This document shows positions 31,346 to 42,399 of a DNA stretch of 64,000 nucleotides, piece after piece. Position 1 is the stretch's first letter. The number at the start of each line of letters is the position of its first letter. The position numbers and the translations under genes were made by a program. Under the pieces are notes generated by a model. It was not told the DNA's origin. It did no database searches and saw only the letters and a program-made list of their open reading frames with translations. The DNA comes from Gambelia wislizenii (lineage: Eukaryota; Chordata; Lepidosauria; Squamata; Crotaphytidae), in the NCBI GenBank assembly GCA_030847615.1, contig JAUMIR010000004.1:221949001-222013000 (forward strand), written 5' to 3'.

Positions 31346-32304
31346 TACAGTAGTACCCCGTATCTCTAATTCGCCATCCACGTATTCAATTATCTGTGGA
31401 TAGTGATGGCAGGGTGGGTGGGAGGAAGGAGGTGAGCTCGAGGGGGGTTGTGGCATGGCAAGCAGGGGGCAGAGGGAGGAGGTGGCCTTGTAGGGGGGGG
31501 TTCCAGCACAGCGAGTGGTCAGGGCAGCGGGGGAAGGAGGTGACCATGTCGAAGGGGGTGTTCCGGTGCGGGGAGCAGCTGGGCGGATGGGGGAAGGAGG
31601 TGACCTCACAGGGGGGTTGCAGTGTGGAGGGCAGGAGAGGAGGGAGGAGGCGACCTTGCCAGGGGAGATTCCAGTGCAGCAAGCGGGCAGGCCAGTGGGG
31701 GAAGGAGGGAGGAGGTTACCTTGCCCAGGGGGTTTCTAGCATGGCGAGCAAGCAGGTGAGTGGGTGGGTGGGGGAAGGAGGCAAGCTCGCGGGGGGGGGG
31801 TTTGTGGTGCAGTGGAGCTGGTGCGCAGGGGAGGGACGGAGGAGGCGACCTTGCTAGGCGGGTTTCCAGTGCAGCGAGTGGGCGGGTGGGCAGGGGAAGG
31901 AGGCAACCTCACAGGGGGAGCTGTGGTGAGTGGGCAGGTGGATGGGGGAAGGAGGGAGGAGGCGACCTTGCCAGGGGGGATTCCAGTGTGGGGGCACGGT
32001 GGAGCTGGCAGATGGGAAGGGGGGAAAGTCGAGCTTACCTCCCCCTCCTTTCTCCCTCTCTGTGTGGGGGGTTCTGGCATGGCGGGTGGGCAGGTGAAGG
32101 ATTTGTGCAGGCAGGAGGAGGGTTCTGGCATAGCATGTGGGGGAGAGAGGGAGGAGGTGACCTCATGGGGGGTGCTCCGGCACGGTGAGCAGGCGGCAGG
32201 AGGATTCCAGTGCAGTGGCAGTGGTGTTCACTATTATCCGTGGATTTCACCATCTGCAGTGGGGTCCAGAACCAATCCCCCACACATGCTTGGGTCCTAC
32301 TGTA
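31346..32304. mobile_element. Pogo/Tigger-like TA-flanked element (D2) filled with a minisatellite
   Basis: The left end TACAGTAGTACCCCGTATC and the right end GCTTGGGTCCTACTGTA form an inverted repeat (TACAGTAGGACCC on the other strand). Subterminal TTATCTGTGGATAGTG and TTATCCGTGGATTTC plus AACCAATCCCCC are typical of this MITE type. The middle is almost wholly a G-rich minisatellite. Confidence 0.55.
31421..32180 (+). repeat. G-rich minisatellite, about 58-65-bp unit, roughly 13 copies
   Basis: The core GGGGGAAGGAGGTGACC with variants recurs near 31427, 31478, 31533, 31591, 31645, 31707, 31775, 31838, 31896, 31952, 32020 and 32148. Between cores lie GGGGGGTTCCAGTGCAGCG-like segments. The plus strand is strongly G-biased with many G-runs, so quadruplex formation is plausible. 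Gly/Arg-rich and Pro-rich open frames here are by-products. Confidence 0.8.
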
Positions 32305-32590
32305 CTAAGAACACACAAGGCAGCAGCAGAAATTCCCATATATTTCCTGGCATCTATTTCTGCCCTTACTCTTAAGCAAGTGTTCAGGAATTGTAGGATT
32401 ATTTGATGGGGGTGGACGACAAGCAAAAACAAAATCACTGTTCCCAGAGCTTGGAAAAAGTTACTTTTTCAGACCCCAAGTCCTAGGATCCCCCATCTAG
32501 CATGGGAGTTTCTTGGAACTGTGTTCCAAAAATGTTAATTTTCAAGCTCTGTGCATTCCTTCTGGTATCTGAAGAAAGCCCAGTAAATTA

Positions 32591-33778
32591 ACAATTTTTT
32601 CTCTTCTTCCCTTCCCCCTGAGATCTCTTTACTGGCCAAGTGTGGGGCACATAGTCACACATTTAATTATGCTTTCTTGCAAAGAGGCAGATAAAGGAAC
32701 TGGCCGGAAGCAGACAGAATGCCATGTTTGTGGGTGGGCTGATAGTTTCTAGATCATAGAGACATGGCTGTGAGTGCTGAGTGAGACTAGGAAGTTTTAT
32801 TCCTTGTATTATAAGGGCTTGCATGTTAGGACCCAGAGGGATTTGAAATAGTGAGGTGGATGGACAGCCTCTTATAGAAAAAACTATCCCTTGAGACAAT
32901 CAGGGCCCAAACTTTTTAGGGCTTTAAAAGAAATAATGTTCTGTTAATAGAACAGACAGTACTGGACAATCATCATCATTATCATCATAACCACCACCAC
33001 ATATCCCTCAGAACACAGGGTCAGTCTGAATTATATTCATACTGTCTGTGTGTGACAAAAGCAACAAAAATAAAAGGAAAGCCGTTTCAGAGCCATTTTA
33101 GACTAGAACATAGCCGTTGTTAGTCTAGCTTTAACATATAACAGCTACATAGTCTGTGAACAGTATTTTCTTTTCTAAAAGTTTTCCTGTCATGCCTATG
33201 ATGGAAGTCACAGTTTTTCCCCATGTATTTCTGAACGAGAAACATTTAAAGTGTAAATGTCTTTAGGTCCTTGCAAGAAAAAAGTAACAACCCTATGTTT
33301 GAGCACGCCATTTAACATATGGATTTGCCAAGCAGTTCAGTGTGACTTAGCAAGCTGGTATAGTGATTAGAAAGGATGGGCTCATTATGGTGATATACAA
33401 GTGGGCAATCTTATAGGCCACTTGCATGTAGGTAATGATGGAAGAGGAAAATGAAGCTCCCTCTGCCAATGATTGCCTCAAAAATGGCTGTTAAATGCCA
33501 TCATATCCAGAATAAATGGCACTGCCTATGTATGTTTAACAAAGCTTTTAACCATCTGTCTTTTGCAATATATTGCTCTTTCTAAAATCTCTTGTTTCTA
33601 GCATCCAATGGCACTGGATTTAACCTGAGGGACTTAAAACAGTTCTGAAATGGGGAGGCACATTCCATCTCTACAGTATCATTTTTCTGCGGCCTCAAAC
33701 AAAGCATTACCATGAACAGAGGGAGTTACGGGGGGGGGGTTGGGGGAGGAGGCAAAAAAAGAAAGCATTGGGACAGTT
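32591..33778. other. Unannotated DNA
   Basis: A possible SINE head remnant (AGCAAGCTGGTATAGTGATT) is at about 33349-33368. Nothing else was recognised. Confidence 0.35.
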
Positions 33779-33897
33779 TGAGAGCCAGTGCAGTATAGTA
33801 GTCTGAGTGTCAGACTAGGATTCTGGAAGACCCAGAATTTGAATCTTGGCACAGCCATGGAAACGCACTGGGTGACTTGGGCAAGTCACACTCTCTT
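33779..33897 (+). repeat. tRNA-derived SINE head
   Basis: GAGCCAGTGCAGTATAGTAG...GTCAGACTAGGATTCTGG...CACTGGGTGACTTGGGCAAG is the 5' half of the ACA-type SINE. It ends where the Tx1-like LINE tail begins. Confidence 0.55.
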
Positions 33898-33898
33898 A

Positions 33899-34310
33899 GG
33901 AATTTTATGGAATTTTTTATTGGAGTAAGACCATTCTACTAAAAAATACACCCGACCGCAAAAGGCCACAACAATAATACAAAAACAATACTAATTATTT
34001 TCCTCTTTTCTTACTAATACAAAAGTAAATCTATCCTAACACTAATGTATTTTCCCTTTAATCTAAACACACTATAATCACATTATATTTACACATTATA
34101 ATTATACCTACTTAGAAATGAAAAAAAAACAATAAAATATTAATTAAAAATAATAATACAAAATAATACAAAATTAATAAAATATTTATTTAAAATATCA
34201 TTTTATGTTATTGCTGGGGTCGTCTCACTAAACCACGGCCAAAACTTTTTCCAACGATAGCTTGGCAATTTCTCTTTTTCACTCAGAGCTAAATTTTCAA
34301 TTACATTCTT
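33899..34310 (-). mobile_element. Tx1-like LINE 3' end (second copy)
   Basis: Nearly identical to 46578-47005: TTTTTTATTGGARTAA, CATTCTACT, AAAATACACCCGACCGC, TCCTCTTTTCTTACTAATAC, and the coding end ENLALSEKEKLP...FW...WFSET on the minus strand. It is 5' truncated at about 34310, where family A copy A6 starts. Confidence 0.75.
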
Positions 34311-35204
34311 AGGGGTTGTCTAAACTGTGAAAATAACCCTCATGGAATTTGCTGGGAATACGACCTGTCTAAATGGTATCCCACATCAATCCACAGTATT
34401 CAGAAGGAGGGGGGGGCAAAATGGGAAAAACAACACTGGAAAAGCTTTCGTGGTTTTCCCTATAGCTTTTTAAAAACAGCAAGAGGATGAGCATTCCTGC
34501 TTGTTAGGACAAGTGATTTGCTTTGAATCGCTTTTCCATATGAGAGTAAGTGCAAAGCTGATTGGCCAGGCAAGTGCAGGGGGCAGGGCTTGCTAAAAGG
34601 GCAAGCACCCACTGCTACCATGTTGGATTTTCACCTTAGCGAGCAATCACTAAGGTGATAAAATGGGGTGGGTTTTTTGTTTTGCTGTCCTTTTAATTTG
34701 AAAAAAAAATTCACTCTATTGCTCCAGCACACCTTAGACAACTTAAAAAAAAATGGCAGCAGTGGAGTACTAATGTGAGTAAACTACTCATGGCCTCCAT
34801 CTGGCATGCAAAGCTTCTGGGGGCTTCTGGGGCAAAAAACACCATTAAGACAAGTTGCTGCTGCTGCAAAATGCTATTACTGTGAGGTTCTCGGTCCCCC
34901 CCTCCCTTGTATAGACAGGGCTGGAAGGTAAAGGCAAACTGCCTATGAACAAATCTTGCAGAGAAACCCTGTGATAGGCTTGCCTTAGGGTCTTCATAAG
35001 TTGGACATGACTTGAAAGCACACAAGAAAAACAGTAACAAGGCTTCAGAGGGAGTGATGTGTGACAGCAGTGGAGGCTGCCACCGGTATAGGCCAGCATG
35101 TCCATGTGGAATCCTCCTGTTTCTTCTAAGTAACTAGAGGTGGGGGGCAGATCCAGGGAATCCCTGCAGGAAGCCGGCATATTCTGGCAGGTCTAGACAA
35201 GCAC
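34311..35204 (+). mobile_element. Family A non-autonomous DNA transposon (copy A6)
   Basis: The left end AGGGGTTGTCTAAACTG pairs with the right end CAGGTCTAGACAAGCACT. Family motifs are TATTCAGAAGGAGGGGGGG near 34397, CTGATTGGCCAGGCAAGTGC near 34559 and GGGCAGGGCTTGC near 34581. A SINE 3' tail (plus) lies within it at about 34925-35040 (GGGTCTTCATAAGTTGGACA, GAAAGCACACAAG). Confidence 0.6.
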
Positions 35205-36071
35205 TAAATTGAAAAAAAGTTCTTTGCCAGCTGAAGGAAAGAGAATGGAGAGGGGGCCAGGGAGTCGCTCCTGAGAATGCCCTTTCATTTGTCCTCACAA
35301 ATCATGCACTTGTCTAAGCAATCCATTGCAGCTAAAAGCAGAAAGGGTCTTGTAGCAACTGAAAGGTGAACCACTTTGTTGAGGTACAAGCATTTGAGGA
35401 CAAGAGGCTACTTCATCAACAGCATGGAGTTTTTAGTGATCATGTTAATGTTATGGAGAACTGTTGTAAATCTGGATCCCTAAATTGTAATACAGTAGTC
35501 CTTAGAATCTGAGTTCAAAGTACTATTGAAGAATTCACTTTGAAGGTCAACTTATTATTGTAGTCAGTCTACAAGAACTTTCTAATGCTTCCTGCATGAT
35601 GATTTCTCAAAAAGGGACTGCTCCTTAAAGGTGCCCCAACACCTTTAATAATCTGACAATGTAGCATACAGATAAGTAGGGAAAGGGTACTCTTTTTGGT
35701 TAAGCATGCTTAAATTTGTGCTATACAGTATTTCCAACACGTAGATTTTATTTAGATTTACAAGTTCAGAAAGTGGCATTGAAATGTTTATTTGAGTGCT
35801 ACAAGATTATATTTTAAGAAGTGAGATGTGGAGGCTGACTTTCTTATAACAAGGTTGTCATGGGTAATGCGGCATTCCAGGCCACTAGATTTCCATACTG
35901 CTGTGCCAAAAGCTGTCCTCCAATTTCCTGCATTTCCCCCCTCAGTTGGGTAACTTTAGCTTCTATTTTTTTCTCCTCAATTTTAAGGCACTTTGACATT
36001 TCTTTTGAACTTCTGTTGATGGTGTTTTTGAATTAAGCAGATTAGTAAGTGGTCAAGGGAGCTTTCATTGT
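35205..36071. other. Unannotated DNA
   Basis: No gene or family repeat was recognised. Confidence 0.4.
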
Positions 36072-36290
36072 TGTTGTGTGCCTTCGAGTCATTTCTGACT
36101 TAGGATAACCCTATGACAGGAATTTCTTGACAATATTTGTTCAGAGAAGTTTGCCTTTGCCTTCCTCTAAGGCTGAGAGAATGTGACATACCCAAGGTTA
36201 CCTTGGGGAGTTCCATGGTTGAGTAGGGATTTAAACCCTGGTCTCAGAGTAATAGTCCAACACTCAAACCACTACACCATGCCAGCTCTT
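36072..36290 (-). repeat. ACA-type tRNA-derived SINE, near complete
   Basis: Read on minus: a tRNA-like head (GGCATGGTGTAGTGGTTTGA, B-box GGTTTAAATCC), a body with AAGGTAACCTTGGGTATGTC, and a 3' end ...CGAAGGCACACAACAACAA. It is the best preserved SINE in the window. Confidence 0.8.
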
Positions 36291-36336
36291 TTATCTCCCC
36301 CTTATTATTACACCATTTCCCCTCATTGCTCTATAG

Positions 36337-36466
36337 CAATGTTTCCCAAACTCTGGTCTTCTAAGTGTTTTGGACTCCAGGAATCCCTGATCTTTGGCTA
36401 AGGTGGCTGAGGCTTCTGGGAGCTGAAGTCCAAAACACTTGGAGGACTAGAGTTTGGGAATCACTG
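36337..36466. mobile_element. Palindromic hAT-type MITE (E4)
   Basis: The ends CAATGTTTCCCAAACTCTGG and CTAGAGTTTGGGAATCACTG are inverted, with inner arms AAGTGTTTTGGACTCCAGG and GAAGTCCAAAACACTTGG. The flanking 8-mers CTCTATAG and CTCGGTAG are an imperfect 8-bp target duplication, the hAT hallmark. Confidence 0.7.
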
Positions 36467-37158
36467 CTCGGTAGTCTCCCCACCTGCTTCCACTCTTAAC
36501 CTAGAATGCCTCTATGGGAGGATCTGCTGTCTGGATATCTTGCTCTGGGCTTTAATAGAAGCATGGGAAATTGGGGGTGCTGCAGACCACTAGAGAGGAA
36601 GTTGAAAAATTAAAGACAGGATACTCACATGCCTACCTTGACCTTGTGCAGAAGCACAAGAATACATCCATAAGAATTTTTCTACAATTTTATTTCCCTT
36701 TAAAATAATTTTTAGAAAGCCATTTCTTTCCCACCAAATTGAATGGAGAATGATCAAAAATTTGTAGAAGGATTTTTCAGGGGTAGAGTTCTATTATCTA
36801 GAAGTCCTTCAGTCAAGACTCAGCATTCCACCTGTGGAGAACTAGAGCTGGAATGGATGGCAATGAGGGGACCAATCCCAACACAGGCAGCTGTGATGGG
36901 AGGGGGCTCTGAACAAATGAGATGAGAGAATGAGGGAGCCAATCCCAGCACAAGAAACTGTGATGGGAGGGGTTTTCTGAGAGTATGAAATGAGTGAATA
37001 TCAGTTAAGAAAGTCAGTTGGAGTTGCAAAGATAGTTGAAGTTGAGAGATGAGGCTGAGTAGTTAGAGAGTGAGTGGATGTGTCTGTTGTCTGAAAGACA
37101 GCGAGAGTGTCACATATGAAGGAAACTTGGTTGAATTAGTCAGGAAACTGAAGTTCTA
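36467..37158. other. Unannotated DNA
   Basis: A local duplication (GGGACCAATCCCAACACA... at 36868 and GAGCCAATCCCAGCACA... at 36935) is the only structure seen. Confidence 0.4.
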
Positions 37159-37510
37159 GGAGATTTTCAGACGCCTCTTTCAGCCTCTTGCCGCGCAAGC
37201 AGCCTCCAGAGCAGTAACGAGGCTGCTGTGCGGCAAGGGGTCCATTTTGGATGACACTGTTTCTCTCTCAGCATTGTCCGTTACTGTTGCGGCTAGCATT
37301 GGAGGCGGCCGTGCTGTTTTTTTACTCACGGACAACTTCTGTGAGTGAAAAACAGCGCGGACGCCTCCAATACTAGCCGCAACAGTCACGGACGATGCCG
37401 AGAGAGAAACGGCATTGTCCAAAATGGACCCCTTGCCGCGCAGCAGCCTCGTTACTGCTCTGGAGGCTGCTTGCGCGGCAAGAGGCTGAAAGAGGCATCT
37501 GAAAATCTCC
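37159..37510. mobile_element. Palindromic family B element (B8)
   Basis: It starts GGAGATTTTCAGACGCC and ends GCATCTGAAAATCTCC, flanked on both sides by CTA (37156-37158, 37511-37513). The whole 352 bases fold on themselves. Arm motifs GAGGCTGAAAGAGG, TTGCCGCGCAAGCAGCC, GTCCATTTTGGA, CGGACAA and GCGGCTAGCATTGGAGGC all recur inverted, with only a few mismatches and a short centre near 37330-37345. It has no coding capacity. It is CpG-rich relative to its surroundings, which suggests a young insertion. Confidence 0.88.
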
Positions 37511-39357
37511 CTAGCGTCTTTAGTTCAATAAATAGTCTGTCAACAAAAGTAACAAACAGTGGAGTTAAGAACCAGAAACAAAGTTGTGTGCAGAATACTG
37601 AATAGTTGAAGTTTGTAACTTTGAATATAATAAACCAACCAATTTGTTTTGTTAAAAGTTCCCAGACTCATCATGCTTTATTCCACTCATCAGAAAAGTG
37701 TAATAGCCATGCTAACCAACAGAAACCATACACACATATATAGTCTATCCACATAAGACTCAGCCCCAGTCCAGATAAGAAATTCTAAGGGGGATCTGAA
37801 TGTATGGTGGCAGTAACAGGTGGCCAGACTGAGTGTTGAGGTAAACTTGGCTGGCGATCTCATCACACCACCTATGTGCCAACAAGCAACTCTATGCCAT
37901 ATAGACACGCCAGTGGGATTCAGCCTCAGAACCAAAAATCCTAAATCCTAATCCTAAAAACCAAGTCCAGGGCTGGTTCATTCATTTTCAGTCCATGGAT
38001 ATACCATCCACAGGTAAACAGGCATATCAGGTTTATACAAGAAGAGGAGGATAAGCAAATCTTGCATGTACTATATGTGAACTCACAGGAAAATGGAAGG
38101 AGTTATGCCGTTCCATCTTTATAGACAGATATAGTTAATTTGGACCAGCTTAATCTTGATTCTATTCTTTTTAAAAAAGAACCCTCCTGCCAAAGAAATC
38201 TCTTTTTCACAATCACTGAATAGTTACACTTTTTACAAAATTTTATTACTGCTGTATTCCCCAACAAGTGAGCACCTATTTTAAACTTCCTTTGAAATAT
38301 TTTTCAATGGCCACGTAGGTGGCACAATGAGCCCAGGAGCTTTAACAATTGCTGCTATTCCTGCTAGGGCGTGGATCCTGCATAGCCTTACTTACAACAC
38401 ATGGAAGTTTCTCCAGACCCCCTGCTTCTCTGGTGATCGCAGGGGCTTTGCAGCAAAGCCCTGCAGAGCCTTTTCTCCTCAAACCCTGCACTGCTTCTGC
38501 TGCTTGGGACTTGGGCAAGAAGACTCACAAATTTTAGTGCTGGTGCTCCATTGCCTACTTTCTCCAGGTGGCATGATGGGCCCAAATGCATGCCTTACCA
38601 TCTCTTCCCAGTTCCCTCCTATCTCTCCTGGCTTTTTGGTGCACTGCCATTGCACAAGCACAACACACATCCAAATGTATTCTTCTTGAGCCAGACAGCC
38701 CTGGTGCCAAGTGGGAATCGGCAGGAAGCCTGTAAACCTCCTCACATAAAGAAAACAAACTTTCTCCTCCTCTAGTGCTGCTCTCCCTGATATTTAAAGA
38801 CACAGCAAGTTCCTGAGACTACCCTATATTCCATCATGCATTTAAGGCTATTAAATTATCACCATATGGTACCCCTAGTGATATGCCACACTTTCTTTAC
38901 CTATAGCTAGAGCTGGACTGAGCTCAATATGTTTTAAGTTATAAATCTGGACTGACACACTAGCGGTTTAATAATATGTTTGACACCTGAGGACCTAATT
39001 TGATGATACAGATCTAATCTGGACCCCAGAATTGTTTTTCTACTTTTCTAGCTGTGACTTAGGAAAATGTGTTATTCTGGATTTTGTATGTAGCAGATCA
39101 AAGTAGGTACAGAGTAGCTACAGCTAGACGTGTCCTGCATTGGCATAATACATAATATTATGCCTAAGGGATTCAGATACAAGCTATGTAGGTGCTGGTT
39201 CGTACAGTTGGCAGTTTCCTTCTAGTGATTGTAGGGCTGTGACCAGCCAAACAGCCACCCAGGAATGCTTGAAGGAGTACCGTACTTGAAGGTACTCTCA
39301 GTTTGAATTGGACTCTTCCTTTAGCTTCTGTCATTTATGCAATTGCAACAGTTAAAG
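37511..39357. other. Unannotated DNA
   Basis: No family repeat or credible gene. Overlapping frames on both strands at 38327-38803 lack any recognisable domain. Confidence 0.35.
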
Positions 39358-39488
39358 CAGAGATGGGCAAAGTGAAGCCTTCTGATGTTAGACTGTAATT
39401 CTCAGTCTTCTTTATCATTTGCTGTGCTGGCTAGGGATGATGAAAGTTGCACTCCAACAACAGAAGGGCTGTACTTTGCCCAGCACTT
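39358..39488. mobile_element. Family E palindromic MITE
   Basis: CAGAGATGGGCAAAGTGAAGC...GTGCTGGCTAGGGATGATG...GCACTCCAACAACAGAAGGG...TTTGCCCAGCACTT follows the family E inverted arrangement. Confidence 0.5.
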
Positions 39489-40389
39489 AGCTAAAATAAG
39501 GCTTGCGGTGAGTGCTTATGACATGGTGGTATGTTTACTCTTAACCTGGAAGTGCCACTTCCCATGTAATTCTAGCTGGGGTATGTGGTGAGTTGGCACA
39601 TTGTATAGTGGCTGCTAATTATATGAGCTAGTCCTATCTTATGCCCTTCAATATTCCACAGATGAAGACTGGGACACACCTGGCCAAGAAACATCAAAGT
39701 GTGGCCAAGATGACAAAAGTCATTAATGTGGAAGAACTCCCAAGTTAGGAAAGGTTATAGCAGGTTACTTTTGCCTGACTCTACTGGGAAGGGCAAGAGT
39801 CCACCCCTTCTTCTCCTCTCCCTCTGCTGAATTAACTTTGAATTCAGTTTTCAGCAACTGAAGTAAATTGAGAACAAAGGAAGAAAGTGGACGGAAGAGA
39901 AAGAAACTGGGACATTAAAAGCATCTGAAGAAGTGAGATGACAGAGGATTAATTAGGATTGTCCCTGACAAATTCAGACAGTTGGAGGGTAAACTATTTC
40001 AGTGGAACACCTGGGTTTTGCAGTTGGCTTAATATAAGTATTAGTGTGTAAGCAGTAGAGGCATACTTGTTTTCCATTGTAAAAGATTCCATGCTTGTAT
40101 AACAAGCCGGTAGTGACACCACTTTGAACTGAATTATTCTGTGATGATAGAAACCTGATGCCTGCTATGCCCACTGATAAGTCAAAAAGAGAAGGTTCAT
40201 TTAAATATGATGATGATGATGATGATGATGACAACAACATTATTACCCCACCTTTCCCCAGTCTGGGATTCAAGGGGGTTTACAGCTGAGATAGCTCATA
40301 GAGTTGTTGCTCTCCATTCTCTGGCTTCTCTTTGCAACAGTGGGATATTTTAACTTAGAAGCCTCAAACTGTTTGGAACCATGTTATCT
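39489..40389. other. Unannotated; (ATG)n microsatellite and LINE tail
   Basis: (ATG)n lies at 40207-40231, followed by TTACCCCACCTTTCCCCAG, a reversed LINE/SINE tail to about 40285. Nothing else. Confidence 0.45.
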
Positions 40390-40800
40390 GCTTATCTAAA
40401 GGATGGCACCACTTTTACAAATCTTCCAGGCTTTATATCAGCCACCAAGGCTCTGTTTCTCATCTTTCTGCCAAAGTGTGTTAGATTGGTATGCACTGCA
40501 GATAGGATCTTTTCAGTGATGGTCCCCGAACCTCCAAAATTCCTTCCTGCAAGAATTTAAATCAATCAGTCAATCAATTTATTTTAGTCACAGACCAGAG
40601 ATATAGATCAGAATTTAAATGGACATGTTTGTTTCTGCTAGGCTTTTAAATTGTTCCTAGTTTTAATTCTGCAGTTGGGTTAAGTATATATATATTTTTT
40701 AAATTGTGAAATTAATCAATTCATTGATGGATTATGTTTGTAGACCACCCATTATGTTTGGAAGGGCTTTACCCTGAAAGGTGTCATATAGATTTCTTAA
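40390..40800 (+). pseudogene. L2-like LINE 3' end, degraded
   Basis: TAGGATCTTTTCAGTGATGG...CCCCGAACC and AATTCCTTCCTGCAAGAA correspond to the RxFSVM...FLP pattern of the L2-like ORF2 end. They are followed by an AT-rich UTR and AGACCACCCATTATGTTTGG. Confidence 0.45.
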
Positions 40801-41477
40801 GTAAGTAAAGGATCTCCAGGAACACAAGAGGGGCCTGTTGTAATTGGTATAATCAAGATAAATTTCCCCCATAAACAAGGAACCCATAGACAATTTGTGG
40901 AGGGATGAGCAGGTAATTTAATCATTTCAAATGCAATGTGGCATAATAATAGATATTTTGTATCTGTAAGGGTTTATTATTTTAGCCTTCTGCAATTAAT
41001 AAGCAATGGGGGGAAATGATCGCTAGGGTTTTTATTCCATGTTGAAAGGCTCATTTGCAAAAAGGGAAAGTAGATGGAAGAAAAAATAATTTATGCAAGG
41101 AACTGCTAATCCAGCTGTTTTGCTTCTGGGCTTAATTGGATTTACCTAGAATTGATATTTGCTGTCAGCGTGTGTTATAGCATCAGCAAAAGCCACAGTT
41201 ACTGAAGACTATATTGTAGTCACTTTCTATTAACGAATTTTAAATGCTTAATTCTGTCACTTTCCATGTCCTCAGTGCTAGGCGAATATATGTTTCCTCC
41301 TCTTGATTATTCTTTTAAAAAATATTTTAAACAGCTTGGCAAACCGGGAGGGAAAGGAATTATATTTTCCAACAAAAACTGCAAGCAGATCATGTATTTT
41401 GTGTAGGCTCCCCTTCCTTCCCTGCCTCTCCCTCTACAGTTGCTAGTGTAGCATAGTTGTCATTGCATGGTAGCAAA
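40801..41477. other. Repeat-poor DNA; candidate conserved block at 41080-41340
   Basis: No repeat was recognised. GGCTTAATTGGATTTACC, ATGCAAGGAACTGC and AACGAATTTTAAATGCTTAA resemble dense homeodomain-site sequence. Conservation is untested. Confidence 0.25.
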
Positions 41478-41570
41478 TGGAAAAGTTACTTTGTTGGACT
41501 ACAAATCCCAGAATCCCCTGAGTAGCATGGTGGGTGTAATCTAGAAGAGTAACTTTTCCAAGCTATGGCA
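41478..41570. mobile_element. Family G palindromic MITE
   Basis: ATGGAAAAGTTACTTTGTTG and TAGAAGAGTAACTTTTCC are inverted ends around GACTACAAATCCCAGAATCC. Confidence 0.55.
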
Positions 41571-42399
41571 AAAGAAAACTTGCAGTGTGGGAACAATGGG
41601 TCTTCCATTAGGACCATGAAAGCTTAGCATTGACATGATCTTATGCATGAGTGCCATATCAGAGATTTTTCTGCTAGAGGGGAAAGATGAGATGGGTCCC
41701 CTCTCCCATGGTGTTTATAGAAGAGAACTGGATTTTAACAGTGGCAGTGGGACATCTTCTGTAGTCAACAGCTTCGTTTAGGGGACATTGAGTAGGCAGT
41801 ATCACACACAGAGTTCTGTTTTCCAAGGAGGTCGGAGAGATTGGTAGGAATGGTCAGGGGCTCCTCTTACCTGTTCCACAGCACCTGCCACCTGAGGTTA
41901 TTGTCTCACTTTGTTCAAAGATAGGGCAAGTCCTGCTATAACCTCAATTATTTTGCCTGTGAGCTAATGTCCAGTTCAGTTGCATAAGCGGAATTCCCCA
42001 GATCTAACTGTTGCACATGCAGCCACACATTCTTGGGTGGTGTGTAATTAGTCATCCATACATTCTACCTCTCAGTTCATTGGGGCTGTGGAAACAGCAA
42101 GCACATTTGCAATTAGTCACACAGTATCAGTATTCCACAGAAGGGTGGTATAGAGCAACTACCACGTAATTATGTGAGGGTACATTTTTTAGCTATGATA
42201 GCACAAGCTAGAATCTTGGCTGTGGTTTGGATAACTCTGGCTCACTGAACTTGGGCTGTTTAGAAATGCTAGATAGTTTATAATACATGTGCCATACTAT
42301 CAACAGAGAGAAGAGAATAAAAGCAGGTATCACTAGTACTTTTTCAGTTTGTTTGGGGGACAAAATACATATATTTCACCAGCAAATGACATTTTGCTG
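41571..42399. other. Unannotated DNA
   Basis: Possible eroded repeat H end at 41880-41940 (CACCTGCCACCTGAGG...GGGCAAGTCC). Otherwise nothing. Confidence 0.35.

Larger units (their letters stand above)
31090..32590 (+). repeat. Dispersed repeat R, copy 2, interrupted by element D2
   Basis: 31090-31345 and 32405-32590 are colinear with R copy 1 (25280-25735), including the embedded family G MITE (32448-32555, GAAAAAGTTACTTTTTCAGAC). D2 plus about 100 extra bases lies between. Both copies having the MITE at the same place means the MITE predates the duplication. Confidence 0.55.

Noticed and set aside
31396..32375. Gly- and Arg-rich frame of 203 codons and its Pro-rich antisense
   Set aside because: It translates the G-rich minisatellite; no domain, and all frames are open for the same compositional reason.
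36072..36290. tRNA gene
   Set aside because: A- and B-box-like sequences are present, but the cloverleaf is decayed and the body and tail are those of a SINE.
38327..38803. Overlapping frames of 74-120 codons on both strands
   Set aside because: No family resemblance and no consistent coding frame; probably chance in a GC-richer patch.
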